Shown piece by piece: positions 23,765 to 32,150 of a DNA stretch of 41,033 nt. Under the pieces are notes generated by a model. The model was given only the letters and a program-made list of their open reading frames with translations, made no database searches and was not told the DNA's origin. Source of the stretch: Actinomycetota bacterium (lineage in GTDB: Bacteria > Actinomycetota > Acidimicrobiia > Acidimicrobiales > Acidimicrobilacustridaceae); the NCBI GenBank assembly GCA_009703925.1, contig WLFD01000004.1, positions 1 to 41,033 on the forward strand, read 5' to 3'. The stretch's first letter is position 1. The number at the start of each line of letters is the position of its first letter. A program made the translations under genes and the position numbers.

Positions 23765-24424
23765 TCAGGGAAGGATGTTGATGGCCCTCGATGCGACCAT
23801 GACGATCGTGACAAGTGCCGATCCGGATTGCAGCATCATCAGCGCCTTCGAGCGTGTGGTGAGCGGCATGGCATCGGTGGGGCTGAATGCGGTCGAGTTG
23901 GTGAAGCTCACGTAGAGGTAGTCGAAGAACGACGGCATCCAGACGGTGGGGAAGACCTCGGGTGCGGCCTGTTGCGGAAAGAGGAAATCGCGCTTGTAGG
24001 CGGCGAGTTCGTGACGCGGGGCCGGACCGCCGCCATCGAGTTCCCAGTACCAAAGAGCAAAAACGATGACACTTGTCCACCAGAGGGCAACGGCGGAGAA
24101 GATAAGGCTCGTCCCTTCGACATCGGCGCTGTTGAGCATGTCGTGCAGGAGGAGGCCCAACGCGCTGAGGTTGGCGGCAGAAACGAACGCGATCAGCAGG
24201 ACCGAAATGGTGCGCAACAACGCGGTGTCGGGTTCGTTGCGATCGGGATTCGAGATGAGCAATGGAATCACGAGGAGTCCCTCGAGAACCGGAAGCAACC
24301 AGCGGGGACCGAGGATCAGGGTCTGGGGGAGTGCCAGATAGAGCGCCATAGCCACAAGCAGGGCGAGTGCTGCGGGCCATCGTGGCTCGTGTGCCCCGAT
24401 GCGGGGCGGACTCGGAACGGTCAC
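23765..24424 (-). CDS. Ion-channel-like membrane protein
   Basis: 219 aa from a GTG that overlaps the YccF stop by 4 nt (GTGA). The track version, to 24742, is an out-of-frame antisense extension of YccF and should be dropped. About five membrane segments occur: WPAALALLVAMALYLAL, LLPVLEGLLVIPLLI, TISVLLIAFVSAANLSALGLLL, IFSAVALWWTSVIVFALWYW and a C-terminal VTIVMVASRAINIL. Between the last two lies DYLYVSFTNSTAFSPTDAMPLT, which looks like the pore helix and filter of two-TM ion channels. Actinobacterial relatives are usually annotated only as hypothetical membrane proteins. Ion specificity cannot be inferred; the filter lacks a canonical GYG. Confidence 0.7.
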   Translation of the reverse strand: MTVPSPPRIGAHEPRWPAALALLVAMALYLALPQTLILGPRWLLPVLEGLLVIPLLISNPDRNEPDTALLRTISVLLIAFVSAANLSALGLLLHDMLNSADVEGTSLIFSAVALWWTSVIVFALWYWELDGGGPAPRHELAAYKRDFLFPQQAAPEVFPTVWMPSFFDYLYVSFTNSTAFSPTDAMPLTTRSKALMMLQSGSALVTIVMVASRAINILP

Positions 24425-24825
24425 GCCCGGGTGTTGTAGGAGGAGTAGGCCGTCGAGGTGGGCACGATCACGCGTCCGAACGGCCAGAGGGCGAGCAGCG
24501 AGAGTTTGAAGGCCTGGATGCCGAACGGGATCCCGATGATCGTGATGCACAGGAGGACTCCGGCGGCGATGTGGGCCACGAAGATGGCCCAGCCGAAGAG
24601 AACGAGCCAGATGACGTTGAACACGATCTCGAGGGGACCCGCGGACGAACCGATGACAGCAGTCCGACCGAAGGGCCAGAACGCGAGGCCGGCGAGTTTG
24701 AAGGACTGGATGCCGAACGGGATCCCGATGATCGTGACGCACAGGATCAATCCACCGATGATGTACCCGAGTGCGAGCCAGAATCCGGCGAGAACGAGCC
24801 AGAGGATGTTGCCGATCGTCTTCAT
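24421..24825 (-). CDS. YccF domain membrane protein, internally duplicated
   Basis: 134 aa made of two YccF units, each with a hydrophobic span, then TIIGIPFGIQSFKLAGLAFWPFGR (unit 1) or TIIGIPFGIQAFKLSLLALWPFGR (unit 2). The duplication is also visible in the DNA. Function of YccF proteins is unknown; they are small inner-membrane proteins. It is the first gene of a pair with the channel-like protein, with a 4-nt overlap. TAGCGT lies 6 nt before the ATG and no ribosome site is seen, so a leaderless transcript is likely. Confidence 0.9.
   Translation of the reverse strand: MKTIGNILWLVLAGFWLALGYIIGGLILCVTIIGIPFGIQSFKLAGLAFWPFGRTAVIGSSAGPLEIVFNVIWLVLFGWAIFVAHIAAGVLLCITIIGIPFGIQAFKLSLLALWPFGRVIVPTSTAYSSYNTRA
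24502..24554. repeat. 53-bp direct repeat, copy 1 (in yccF)
   Basis: 51 of 53 positions match the copy at 24694-24746, exactly 192 bp (64 codons) away. It encodes the IIGIPFGIQ-x-FKL block of one YccF unit. Confidence 0.9.
24694..24746. repeat. 53-bp direct repeat, copy 2 (in yccF)
   Basis: Second copy of the repeat at 24502-24554, in the same frame; the two mismatches are single-base changes. Confidence 0.9.
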
Positions 24826-24831
24826 CCCCGG

Positions 24832-24837
24832 ACGCTA
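24832..24837 (-). promoter_or_regulatory. Putative -10 (TAGCGT) of the yccF gene
   Basis: TAGCGT on the minus strand lies 6 nt before the ATG of the YccF gene. Confidence 0.4.
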
Positions 24838-24862
24838 CCGCCGGGAAAGGCCGCCATCGGGG

Positions 24863-26221
24863 CTATCGGTGTTCGACGCCGACCGCTTCGAGCTTGGCCC
24901 GGAAGTCGGAATAGCCGCGGTCGAGAAGATCGACGCCGTGGATGAGGCTCTCGCCCTCGGCGGCAGCGGCGGCGATGACGTAGGAGAAGCCGGCGCGGAG
25001 ATCAGGGATGACCAGTTCGGCACCGTGGAGTTTGGTCGGCCCCACGACGACGGCCGAGTGGCGGTGATTGCCGGCACCGAAGCGGCAACGGGTCGGTCCG
25101 AGACACTCCGTGAAGACCTGGATCTGGGCTCCGAGACTGCGGAGGGCGTCGGTGTAACCGAGACGGTCCTCGTACACGGTTTCGTGAATGACGCTCACGC
25201 CGTCGGCCTGCGTGAGGGCGGTGACGAACGGCGATTGCCAGTCGGTCATGAAGCCGGGATGCACGTCGGTCTCGAGGGCGAGGGGTCGCAGCATCCGACG
25301 GGCCCGTCGGAACGAAAGCGTGTTGCCGTCGGCGTCGATCGTGAAGTCTCCGCCGGCGCGGCGATAGACGTTGAGGAACGTGGACAGCTCCTGCTGTTGC
25401 ACGCCATGGACCGTGATGTTCCCGCCGGTGGCGAGAGCGAGAGATGCCCACGATGCAGCCTCGAGGCGATCACCGATGACCCGGTGCTCGAAACCACCGA
25501 GTTCGCCGACGCCGGTCACCCGGATCGTGCGATTCGGCTCGACCGAGATGATCGCTCCCATTTTCTGGAGGACACACACGAGATCGAGAATCTCCGGCTC
25601 GATGGCCGCATTCGAGAGTTCGGAGTCACCCTCGGCGAGCGCCGAGGCGAACAGGAACTGCTCGGTCGCGCCGACGCTCGGGAAGGGGAGTTCGATGCGG
25701 GCCCCGCGCAGTCGATCGGCGTGGAGCTCGATGACATCGTCGTGGTGTTCATCGCGGGCGCCAAAGGCACGAAGGACAAGCAGATGGAAATCGACCGGAC
25801 GAGGTCCGATGGAGCAACCGCCGGGGGCCGCGACCACAGCGTGCCCGGTGCGGTGCAGTGACACTGCGGTGGTGAGGACCGGAATCCGGCTTGCTGTGTG
25901 CAGGCGCATCACGTCGGCTTCGCCGAGGGTGTTGAACGTGTGGGCGGTGATCCGGACCGAATCGGCATCGCGCTCGACGGTGCCACCGGCGATGCTGATC
26001 AATTCGTCGACAACGGCGATGTCGGTGATCGACGAGATGTTCGTGAGATGGCAGGGCTCGGTTGTGAGCAGCGCCGCAACCATGGCCTTGGGCATGGCGT
26101 TCTTCGAACCGCGGACGTGGATCGAACCCTCGACGGGCTGGCCCCCGCGCACGGTCATGGTGTCGCCGTTCCGGGGAGGAGTGGGCGAATCGATGGGATC
26201 GGCGGTCGGCGAGGCGGTCAT
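24863..26221 (-). CDS. murA: UDP-N-acetylglucosamine 1-carboxyvinyltransferase
   Basis: About 452 aa from ATG 26221, 10 nt after TAGCAT; GTG 26230 and ATG 26158 are alternatives. The EPSP/MurA fold is shown by IHVRGSKNAMPKAMVAALL (Lys-Asn of the active site), the mobile loop APGGCSIGPRPVDFHL carrying the fosfomycin-reactive Cys, MTDWQSPFVTALTQADG, SVIHETVYEDRLGY and the end PDLRAGFSYVIAAAAAEG. It transfers enolpyruvate from PEP to UDP-GlcNAc in the first committed step of peptidoglycan synthesis. The usual RASxLVLGPLL segment reads TASRIPVLTTAVSL, so it belongs to a diverged subfamily and a second MurA elsewhere is possible. Divergent from argS. Confidence 0.88.
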   Translation of the reverse strand: MTASPTADPIDSPTPPRNGDTMTVRGGQPVEGSIHVRGSKNAMPKAMVAALLTTEPCHLTNISSITDIAVVDELISIAGGTVERDADSVRITAHTFNTLGEADVMRLHTASRIPVLTTAVSLHRTGHAVVAAPGGCSIGPRPVDFHLLVLRAFGARDEHHDDVIELHADRLRGARIELPFPSVGATEQFLFASALAEGDSELSNAAIEPEILDLVCVLQKMGAIISVEPNRTIRVTGVGELGGFEHRVIGDRLEAASWASLALATGGNITVHGVQQQELSTFLNVYRRAGGDFTIDADGNTLSFRRARRMLRPLALETDVHPGFMTDWQSPFVTALTQADGVSVIHETVYEDRLGYTDALRSLGAQIQVFTECLGPTRCRFGAGNHRHSAVVVGPTKLHGAELVIPDLRAGFSYVIAAAAAEGESLIHGVDLLDRGYSDFRAKLEAVGVEHR

Positions 26222-26231
26222 GACGCTCACG

Positions 26232-26237
26232 ATGCTA
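26232..26237 (-). promoter_or_regulatory. Putative -10 (TAGCAT) of murA
   Basis: TAGCAT on the minus strand lies 10 nt before ATG 26221 and would leave almost no leader. It argues against the GTG at 26230, which is 1 nt away. Confidence 0.4.
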
Positions 26238-26368
26238 GGGCGGCAGGGCCCCCCGGGACACCAACATCCCGATTACCCATGTAAACCGGGGCCGGAGCAG
26301 GCGGGGGTCGGGAAGTAGGGTTCACCCATTCATCCGCCCTGTGCCCATCGACCGGAGTTCCCCCTTCC

Positions 26369-27976
26369 GTGATTCGTGATCAGCTCGTCGCTTCGCTGCG
26401 TTCCGCCCTTTCGGTACTCGAGATCCAACCCGTTCCCGAGAACGTCAATCTCGAACGGCCGGCTCACCGCGAGCACGGAGACTGGTCGTCCAACATCGCA
26501 TTGGCGGCGGCGAAGGCCGCAGGCTGGAATCCCCGGGAACTCGCCGGCCGGATGGCCGAGATCCTGAATGCCGATCTGCCTGCACACGTGACCTCGGTCG
26601 AGGTGGCCGGCCCCGGGTTCGTGAACTTCCGACTCGCGGATTCCTGGCTCCACGATGTTCTTGTCGACGTGCAGCAAGCCGGTGTCGCCGGATACGCACG
26701 GGCGACCACCGGTTCCGGGACCAAAGTGCTGGTGGAGTTCGTCAGTGCCAACCCGACCGGACCGTTGCATGCCGGCCATGGTCGGGGCGCCGCCTACGGC
26801 GATTCACTCGTCCGGATCATGCAGCGCTGCGGCTACGAGGTCGACAGGGAGAACTACCTGAACGACCGGGGCACGCAGATGCAGTTGTTCGTGGCATCGC
26901 TCGAAGCGCGTCAGCGCGGCGAGGACGTTCCCGAGGGCGGCTACAAGGGTCAGTACATCATCGACTGGGCTGCCGAGATTCCGGCTGGTGCCGACACCTT
27001 CGAGTGGGGCGAGCAACGTGCCGTTGCCGATCACCTCGAAACTCTCGGGCGAATGAACGTTGATTTCGATTCATGGTTCAGCGAACGGTCGATGGTCGAT
27101 TCGGGTGCGATCGAAACGACACTGGCCGATCTGCGCGAGCGCGGGGTCGTCTACGAGAAGGACGGAGCGACATGGCTCCGTTCCACGGACTTCCGGGACG
27201 ACAAGGACCGCGTGCTCATCAAGAGCGACGGCGAGTTCACCTATCTCCTCCCGGACATCGCCTATCACCGCGACAAGTTCTCGCGCGGGTACGACCTCCT
27301 CATCGACGTCTGGGGAGCCGACCATCACGGATATGTTCCGCGCATGAAGGCCGCGATGCAGTCCCTCGGCCATGACCCCGCCGAACTTGAAGTCCAGATC
27401 ATTCAGTTGGTGAATCTCCTCAAGGGTGGCGAGCCGGTCCGATTCTCGAAGAGAGCCGGTGACATCGTCGAACTGGCGGAGGTGCTCGACGAGGTCGGTG
27501 CCGATTCGGCAAGGCTCACCTACCTGCTCCAGTCCATCGACTCGACGCAGACCTTCGATTACGACGTGGTGAAGAGTCGGGCGATGGACAACCCCGTCTT
27601 CTATGTCCAGATGGCGTATGCCCGGATTCGTTCGATCTTCCGCGTGGCGGAGGAGCGTGCAGTGGCCATCGCTCCGCTCGATCAGGTCGACCTCTCGTTG
27701 CTCACACACGAGCGCGAACTCGAAATCCTGAGGACGCTTTCGGAACTCCCGGACACCGTCGTGACCGCGTCGGCAGATCGGGCGCCGCATCGCATTGCCA
27801 CATGGATCCGCGAACTCGCCGGAGCAGTACACGGCTTCTACCACGACTGTTATGTGATGGGTGATGGCGTCTCGCCCGAGCTCACCCAGGCGCGGCTGCA
27901 ACTTGCGGCGGCGGCTTCGGTTGGTCTTCTCATCGGTCTCGACCTTCTCGGTGTCAGTGCGCCCGAGCAGATGTGA
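26369..27976 (+). CDS. argS: Arginyl-tRNA synthetase
   Basis: 535 aa, GTG start, with GGAG 11 nt upstream. Motifs: HGDWSSNIALAAAKAAG in the N-terminal additional domain, FVSANPTGPLHAGHGRGAAYGD (HIGH-like HAGH), ENYLNDRGTQM, DVWGADHHGYVPRM, and VRFSKRAGDIVELAEVL, where the KMSK loop is reduced to FSKRAG as in many ArgRS. The C-terminal anticodon-binding domain ends at LDLLGVSAPEQM. It charges tRNA-Arg with arginine. It starts the argS-lysA cluster common in actinobacteria; lysA begins 1 nt after its stop. TAGGGT at 26315 is a possible -10. Confidence 0.96.
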   Translation: MIRDQLVASLRSALSVLEIQPVPENVNLERPAHREHGDWSSNIALAAAKAAGWNPRELAGRMAEILNADLPAHVTSVEVAGPGFVNFRLADSWLHDVLVDVQQAGVAGYARATTGSGTKVLVEFVSANPTGPLHAGHGRGAAYGDSLVRIMQRCGYEVDRENYLNDRGTQMQLFVASLEARQRGEDVPEGGYKGQYIIDWAAEIPAGADTFEWGEQRAVADHLETLGRMNVDFDSWFSERSMVDSGAIETTLADLRERGVVYEKDGATWLRSTDFRDDKDRVLIKSDGEFTYLLPDIAYHRDKFSRGYDLLIDVWGADHHGYVPRMKAAMQSLGHDPAELEVQIIQLVNLLKGGEPVRFSKRAGDIVELAEVLDEVGADSARLTYLLQSIDSTQTFDYDVVKSRAMDNPVFYVQMAYARIRSIFRVAEERAVAIAPLDQVDLSLLTHERELEILRTLSELPDTVVTASADRAPHRIATWIRELAGAVHGFYHDCYVMGDGVSPELTQARLQLAAAASVGLLIGLDLLGVSAPEQM

Positions 27977-27977
27977 G

Positions 27978-29255
27978 ATGGACATGGAACCGATTCCCCT
28001 TCGACTTCTTCCCGACACTGCGGAGATCGGCCCGAACGGCCAACTGATCATCGGTGGATGCGACACCCTCGAACTTGCTGCCGAGTTCGGTACGCCGCTG
28101 TTCGTGTATGACGAACAGCACCTGCGCAATCGCTGCCGCGAGGCCGTTGCCGCCTTCGGGCCGGGTGTGAACTACGCGACCAAGGCTTTCCTCTGCAAAG
28201 CGATGGCGAAGCTGGCGTTCGATGAAGGATGCAATCTCGACGTCTCGACCGGCGGGGAGTACCACGTTGCTCGGGCCGCGGGCGTGCCTGCCGATCGTCT
28301 CGTGTTGCACGGGAACAACAAGAGTCGCGCCGAACTGGCGACCGCCATGGGTGAAGGTATCGGTCGGATCATCGTCGACTCCTTCGACGAACTCGACCGG
28401 ATCGAATCGCTTGTGGCCGAGGGATCGCCGATCCCGAATGTTGTCATCAGGGTCACCCCCGGAGTCGAAGCACACACCCACGAATTCGTTCGCACCGGCC
28501 AGGACGATTCGAAGTTCGGTTTCGGATTGGCGAGCGGTCATGCCGATCTCGCCGTCGAACGGGCCAAGTCGTCACCGGCGATGAATCTGGTCGGCGTACA
28601 CGCGCACATCGGGTCGCAGGTGTTCGAAGCCAGATTCTTCGAGATGGCGATCGAGGTTCTTGCTCCGTTCATCGAACGACATCAGCTTCCCGAGCTCTCC
28701 GTGGGTGGCGGTCTTGGTGTCGCCTATGTCGCTGACGAATTCGCTCCGTCGATCGCCGAGTGGGGTGTGGCCGTCCGCAACGCGTGCGATGCGGCCGGAA
28801 TCACCGCGCAGGTCACGGCGGAGCCCGGACGGTCTCTTGTAGCGCAGGCGGCGGTGACGCTCTACACGGTCGGAACGATCAAGGATCTTCCCGAAATCCG
28901 CACGTATGTCGCTGTGGACGGTGGAATGAGCGACAACCCCCGACCCGTCCTGTACGGAAGCGGCTACGAAGCATTTCTTCCGCGCGAGGTCGATGCCGAC
29001 AGGTCGCGGTGTGTGACCATCGTCGGCAAGCATTGTGAATCGGGCGACATTCTGGTGCGCGACGGTCAGGTGCCGTCGGACCTGCAGGTGGGGGACATCC
29101 TGGCGACCCCGGTCACCGGCGCGTACGGGCATTCGATGGGATCCAACTACAACCTCGTAACCCGTCCGGCCGTCGTTTTCGTTGCCGACGGAAAGGCACG
29201 ACTCGTCGTTCGGCGCGAAACGTTCGACGATCTGCTTGCCCGCGACATCGACTGA
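27978..29255 (+). CDS. lysA: Diaminopimelate decarboxylase
   Basis: 425 aa from ATG 27978, 1 nt after the argS stop; the track start at 27861 is antisense-like noise over argS. It is a fold-type III PLP enzyme: NYATKAFLCKAM with the PLP Lys69, VSTGGEYHVARAAGV, GVHAHIGSQ, EPGRSLVAQA and the CESGDIL active-site Cys region at the dimer interface, ending YNLVTRPAVVFV. It converts meso-diaminopimelate to lysine, the last step of lysine synthesis. Placement between argS and hom is the usual actinobacterial order, here interrupted by two extra genes. Confidence 0.95.
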   Translation: MDMEPIPLRLLPDTAEIGPNGQLIIGGCDTLELAAEFGTPLFVYDEQHLRNRCREAVAAFGPGVNYATKAFLCKAMAKLAFDEGCNLDVSTGGEYHVARAAGVPADRLVLHGNNKSRAELATAMGEGIGRIIVDSFDELDRIESLVAEGSPIPNVVIRVTPGVEAHTHEFVRTGQDDSKFGFGLASGHADLAVERAKSSPAMNLVGVHAHIGSQVFEARFFEMAIEVLAPFIERHQLPELSVGGGLGVAYVADEFAPSIAEWGVAVRNACDAAGITAQVTAEPGRSLVAQAAVTLYTVGTIKDLPEIRTYVAVDGGMSDNPRPVLYGSGYEAFLPREVDADRSRCVTIVGKHCESGDILVRDGQVPSDLQVGDILATPVTGAYGHSMGSNYNLVTRPAVVFVADGKARLVVRRETFDDLLARDID

Positions 29256-29274
29256 CTGACGGCGGGTCGGATTC

Positions 29275-30006
29275 GTGGACACCGTCGCCTACATCGCCAT
29301 CGGTCTGTCGGTCCTCGTCGCTGCCGGCATTCAGGGGACCACCGGATTCGGCTTCGCGCTGCTTTCGGTTCCGCTCATGTCCCTGTTCATCGAGCCCGAG
29401 CAGGCCGTGGTGATCTCGGCGAGTCTGGGGCTGCTGACAAGTTCGGTCCAGGCGTGGTCGGAACGTCATCATGGTGATCGACCGACGATCGTGAGGATGC
29501 TGATCGGTGCGGCGGTGGGGTCACCGTTCGGTCTGCTTGTTCTTGTCGTGGCGTCGCCCGGTCAACTCCGGTTCATCCTCGCTGGCGTCATCATCCTCTT
29601 CCTGATCCTCAACCTCCGGGGCCTCAGACTGAAACAGGGTGGACGCACCGTCGATCTCGGGGCGGGTGCGGTCAGCGGGGTTCTCAACACGTCATTGTCG
29701 ACGAACGGCCCGCCTCTCGTCATGGCCCTCCATGCCCGCCATCTGCCGGCAGAGCAGTTCCGGGGGACGCTCGCAGCGGTCTTCGCCGGATCGGGTCTCC
29801 TGACGGTGCTGCTGTTCGCCGGCGCCGGAAAATACTCGATCGACATTGCCCTGGCACTTGCGATCTCCCTTCCGACGCTCGCCATCGGATACTCGGTCGC
29901 CGCACGATTCCGTCATCGGATCCGCCCCGATCATTTTCGGAACGTCGTCACATGGCTTCTCTTCGTCACTGCGGTCCTCGCAACGCTCTCGGCGTTTCGC
30001 GCCTGA
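29275..30006 (+). CDS. TSUP/TauE-SafE family permease
   Basis: 243 aa, GTG start. The N-terminal IQGTTGFGFALLSVPLMSLF and the later SGVLNTSLSTNGPPLVMAL are the paired family repeats of TauE/SafE transporters. About seven or eight hydrophobic segments are present. The family exports sulfite, sulfoacetate or other organosulfur anions, or takes up related anions; the substrate here is unknown. The gene is 19 nt after lysA and probably in the same unit, which is not its standard neighbourhood. No clear ribosome site precedes the GTG. Confidence 0.88.
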   Translation: MDTVAYIAIGLSVLVAAGIQGTTGFGFALLSVPLMSLFIEPEQAVVISASLGLLTSSVQAWSERHHGDRPTIVRMLIGAAVGSPFGLLVLVVASPGQLRFILAGVIILFLILNLRGLRLKQGGRTVDLGAGAVSGVLNTSLSTNGPPLVMALHARHLPAEQFRGTLAAVFAGSGLLTVLLFAGAGKYSIDIALALAISLPTLAIGYSVAARFRHRIRPDHFRNVVTWLLFVTAVLATLSAFRA

Positions 30007-30025
30007 TCCGGACCGCCACGGAGAT

Positions 30026-30706
30026 TCACCGAGGAACGGTGTCGACCTCGCGGAGGCTCGTCCTCGGCAGCGGGAGGTGACCGTCGAGGACCGCGATGTA
30101 CGGCTCGGCTTCTCCTGTTCCGGGGAGTGAACGCAGTTCGTCTGCAGTCCGTCGGCTGTTGAGAGCGCGCACGGCCTCCCAGGCCGAAACCTCGATGGTC
30201 CAACCGATGGGCCCGTCGTGACTGACCCAGACCCGATCGGCGTCGCGACACTCGATCGCTCCGAGTCCGGTGTCGCGGAGCCAGTACGACACGGCCGACA
30301 TGGTCATGGGCAGGACGATCTCGGTGTCGAACGATGAACTGTCCGGCTGTCGAACCGCGGCCAGCAGATCGTGCTCGTGCACGACGAGATCGCCGTAGAG
30401 CGCATCCGACGCCGAAAGGGTCGCCGCTATGGCGGTGTCGAGTCCTTCCCATTCGCTGAGGAGCTCCCCGAGCCGCTGGGAACGGCGTTCGTCGACGATG
30501 CCCCGGAGCCAGCCGTCGAGATCGCCGTCGGGGAGATTCCCGGAGCCGATCGCGGCCGGCAGTCCGACGACATGGCCGAGGAGATCTTTCACCGACCATT
30601 CGGGGCAGGCGGGAACGATGGCATCGAGGGAGTCGGCGGGGAGATCGCGGACGACCGTGCAGATTCTGTCCCGGGTGTTGAGGTAGGCCTCGAGGCGATC
30701 GGTCAT
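30026..30706 (-). CDS. DinB/maleylpyruvate isomerase-like protein (TIGR03083 type)
   Basis: 226 aa. VPACPEWSVKDLLGHVVGL is the signature of the actinobacterial mycothiol-dependent maleylpyruvate isomerase/DinB family, with the metal His in LLGHV and a second metal site in GDLVVHEHDLL. Relatives bind a divalent metal and use mycothiol or another thiol for isomerisation, transfer or detoxification; the substrate is unknown. TACAGT lies 6 nt before the ATG. The gene is on the opposite strand between the TSUP gene and hom, and its start is only 109 bp from that of hom. The track's 427-aa version runs antisense into hom and is not real. Confidence 0.82.
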   Translation of the reverse strand: MTDRLEAYLNTRDRICTVVRDLPADSLDAIVPACPEWSVKDLLGHVVGLPAAIGSGNLPDGDLDGWLRGIVDERRSQRLGELLSEWEGLDTAIAATLSASDALYGDLVVHEHDLLAAVRQPDSSSFDTEIVLPMTMSAVSYWLRDTGLGAIECRDADRVWVSHDGPIGWTIEVSAWEAVRALNSRRTADELRSLPGTGEAEPYIAVLDGHLPLPRTSLREVDTVPR

Positions 30707-30712
30707 GCGAAG

Positions 30713-30718
30713 ACTGTA
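30713..30718 (-). promoter_or_regulatory. Putative -10 (TACAGT) of the DinB-like gene
   Basis: TACAGT on the minus strand lies 6 nt before the ATG at 30706. Confidence 0.45.
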
Positions 30719-30802
30719 CGCGGGAAGCAGTGATCCGGCGGAGGTCGGTCCGACCTCGAAAAGGGAACTCGAAACCCGTCGGGTGGACGGGTCCGCGGCC
30801 GG

Positions 30803-30808
30803 TAGCCT
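30803..30808 (+). promoter_or_regulatory. Putative -10 (TAGCCT) of the hom operon
   Basis: TAGCCT lies 7 nt before GTG 30816 with no ribosome site. It predicts a leaderless transcript and sets the hom start. Confidence 0.4.
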
Positions 30809-30815
30809 CGCTGAC

Positions 30816-32150
30816 GTGAACGGTTCCGTTGTGCGAGTCGGCGTCCTTGGTTGTGGCACGGTCGGTGCCTCGTTGATCGCGTTGGCGCAGCGCCAGCGAC
30901 CCACCATCGAATCGCGCACCGGACTGGAACTCGACATCGTCCGGGTTGCCGTCCGCGATCTCGACGCACCCCGATCGGTCGATCTGCCGCGATCGTCATT
31001 CACGGTCGACGCCGCTGCGATCGTCGCCGATCCGGAGATCGACGTGATTGTCGAGGTCATGGGTGGCATCGAGCCGGCCCGCACACTCGTGCTTGCCGCG
31101 CTGGCGGCGGGCAAGCCGGTCATCACCGCGAACAAGGCGCTGGTTGCCGCCTTCGGTGCCGAACTGTTCGCCGCGGCCGAGGCCGGTGGTGTCGACCTGC
31201 TGTTCGAGGCCGCTGTCGCCGGGGGCATCCCGTTCGTGCGACCGCTGCGCGAATCGCTTCTCGCGGAACCGGTCGAGCGGGTGCTGGGGATTGTCAACGG
31301 CACGACCAACTACATCCTCACCCGGATGACCGAAGCCGGCGCCGACTATTCCGATGCCCTGGCGGAAGCACAGGCGCTCGGTTACGCAGAAGCCGATCCG
31401 ACTGCAGATGTCGAAGGTCACGATGCTGCGGCGAAGATAGCGATCGTCGCCTCGATAGCGTTCGGCGCCCAGCTCACCGGTGACGATGTCTCCTGTGAGG
31501 GAATCTCGAATCTGACTGCTGACGACATCGCCTTCGCCGGTCGACACGGATTCGTCGTGAAGCTTCTGGCTGTGGCCGAAAAGTTCACGGGTCCGAACGG
31601 CGTCGAGCTCTCGGCGCGCGTCCACCCCTGTCTCGTTCCGTCGACACACCCTCTTGCTGCTGTCCGCGACAGTTTCAACGCCGTGTTCGTCCAGGGCGAG
31701 GCAGTCGGAGATCTGATGTTCTACGGGCGCGGTGCCGGTGGCGATCCCACCGCCAGCGCGGTACTCGGCGACCTCGTCGATGCCGCAGTGAACCTTCGAC
31801 GCGGGGCCCACGCATCGATCGGTTCGCTCGCTCCGTTTCCCATGCGCTCTCCGCTGGAACTGACCAGCGCCTATTACCTGAATGTCCAAGTAGCCGACAG
31901 GCCCGGTGTCCTCGCTCTCATCGCCAACGTCTTTGGCGAGAACGGCGTCTCCATCGAATCGATGGAACAGGGCGGGACCTTCATGGTCGGTGGCGGCCAG
32001 GGTGAGGGCCGGGCGCGGATCGACTTCATCACCCATCAGGCTCGGGGGCAGGATCTCGAGTCCACGATCGCGACATTGCGATCGCTCGACGCCGTGCGAC
32101 ATGTCGGAAGCCTGATCCGGGTACTTGCCACCGAGGAAGTCTCGTCATGA
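30816..32150 (+). CDS. hom: Homoserine dehydrogenase with C-terminal ACT domain
   Basis: 444 aa from GTG 30816; the longer track ORF begins at an ATG overlapping the divergent gene. The N-terminal Rossmann domain has VGVLGCGTVG, then PVITANKALVA, GIVNGTTNYILTRM and ADPTADVEGHDAAAKIAI (substrate and catalytic region). The C-terminal ACT domain begins at about 360 (YYLNVQVADRPGVLALIANVF). It reduces aspartate semialdehyde to homoserine with NAD(P)H. The ACT domain usually mediates feedback inhibition by threonine. It overlaps thrC by 4 nt (ATGA), which shows an operon. Confidence 0.96.
   Translation: MNGSVVRVGVLGCGTVGASLIALAQRQRPTIESRTGLELDIVRVAVRDLDAPRSVDLPRSSFTVDAAAIVADPEIDVIVEVMGGIEPARTLVLAALAAGKPVITANKALVAAFGAELFAAAEAGGVDLLFEAAVAGGIPFVRPLRESLLAEPVERVLGIVNGTTNYILTRMTEAGADYSDALAEAQALGYAEADPTADVEGHDAAAKIAIVASIAFGAQLTGDDVSCEGISNLTADDIAFAGRHGFVVKLLAVAEKFTGPNGVELSARVHPCLVPSTHPLAAVRDSFNAVFVQGEAVGDLMFYGRGAGGDPTASAVLGDLVDAAVNLRRGAHASIGSLAPFPMRSPLELTSAYYLNVQVADRPGVLALIANVFGENGVSIESMEQGGTFMVGGGQGEGRARIDFITHQARGQDLESTIATLRSLDAVRHVGSLIRVLATEEVSS

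Noticed and set aside
30707-31309. Extension of the DinB-like protein (427 aa in the track)
   Set aside because: It runs antisense into hom. Ser/Thr/Arg-rich shadow composition; the true ATG has a -10 box 6 nt upstream.
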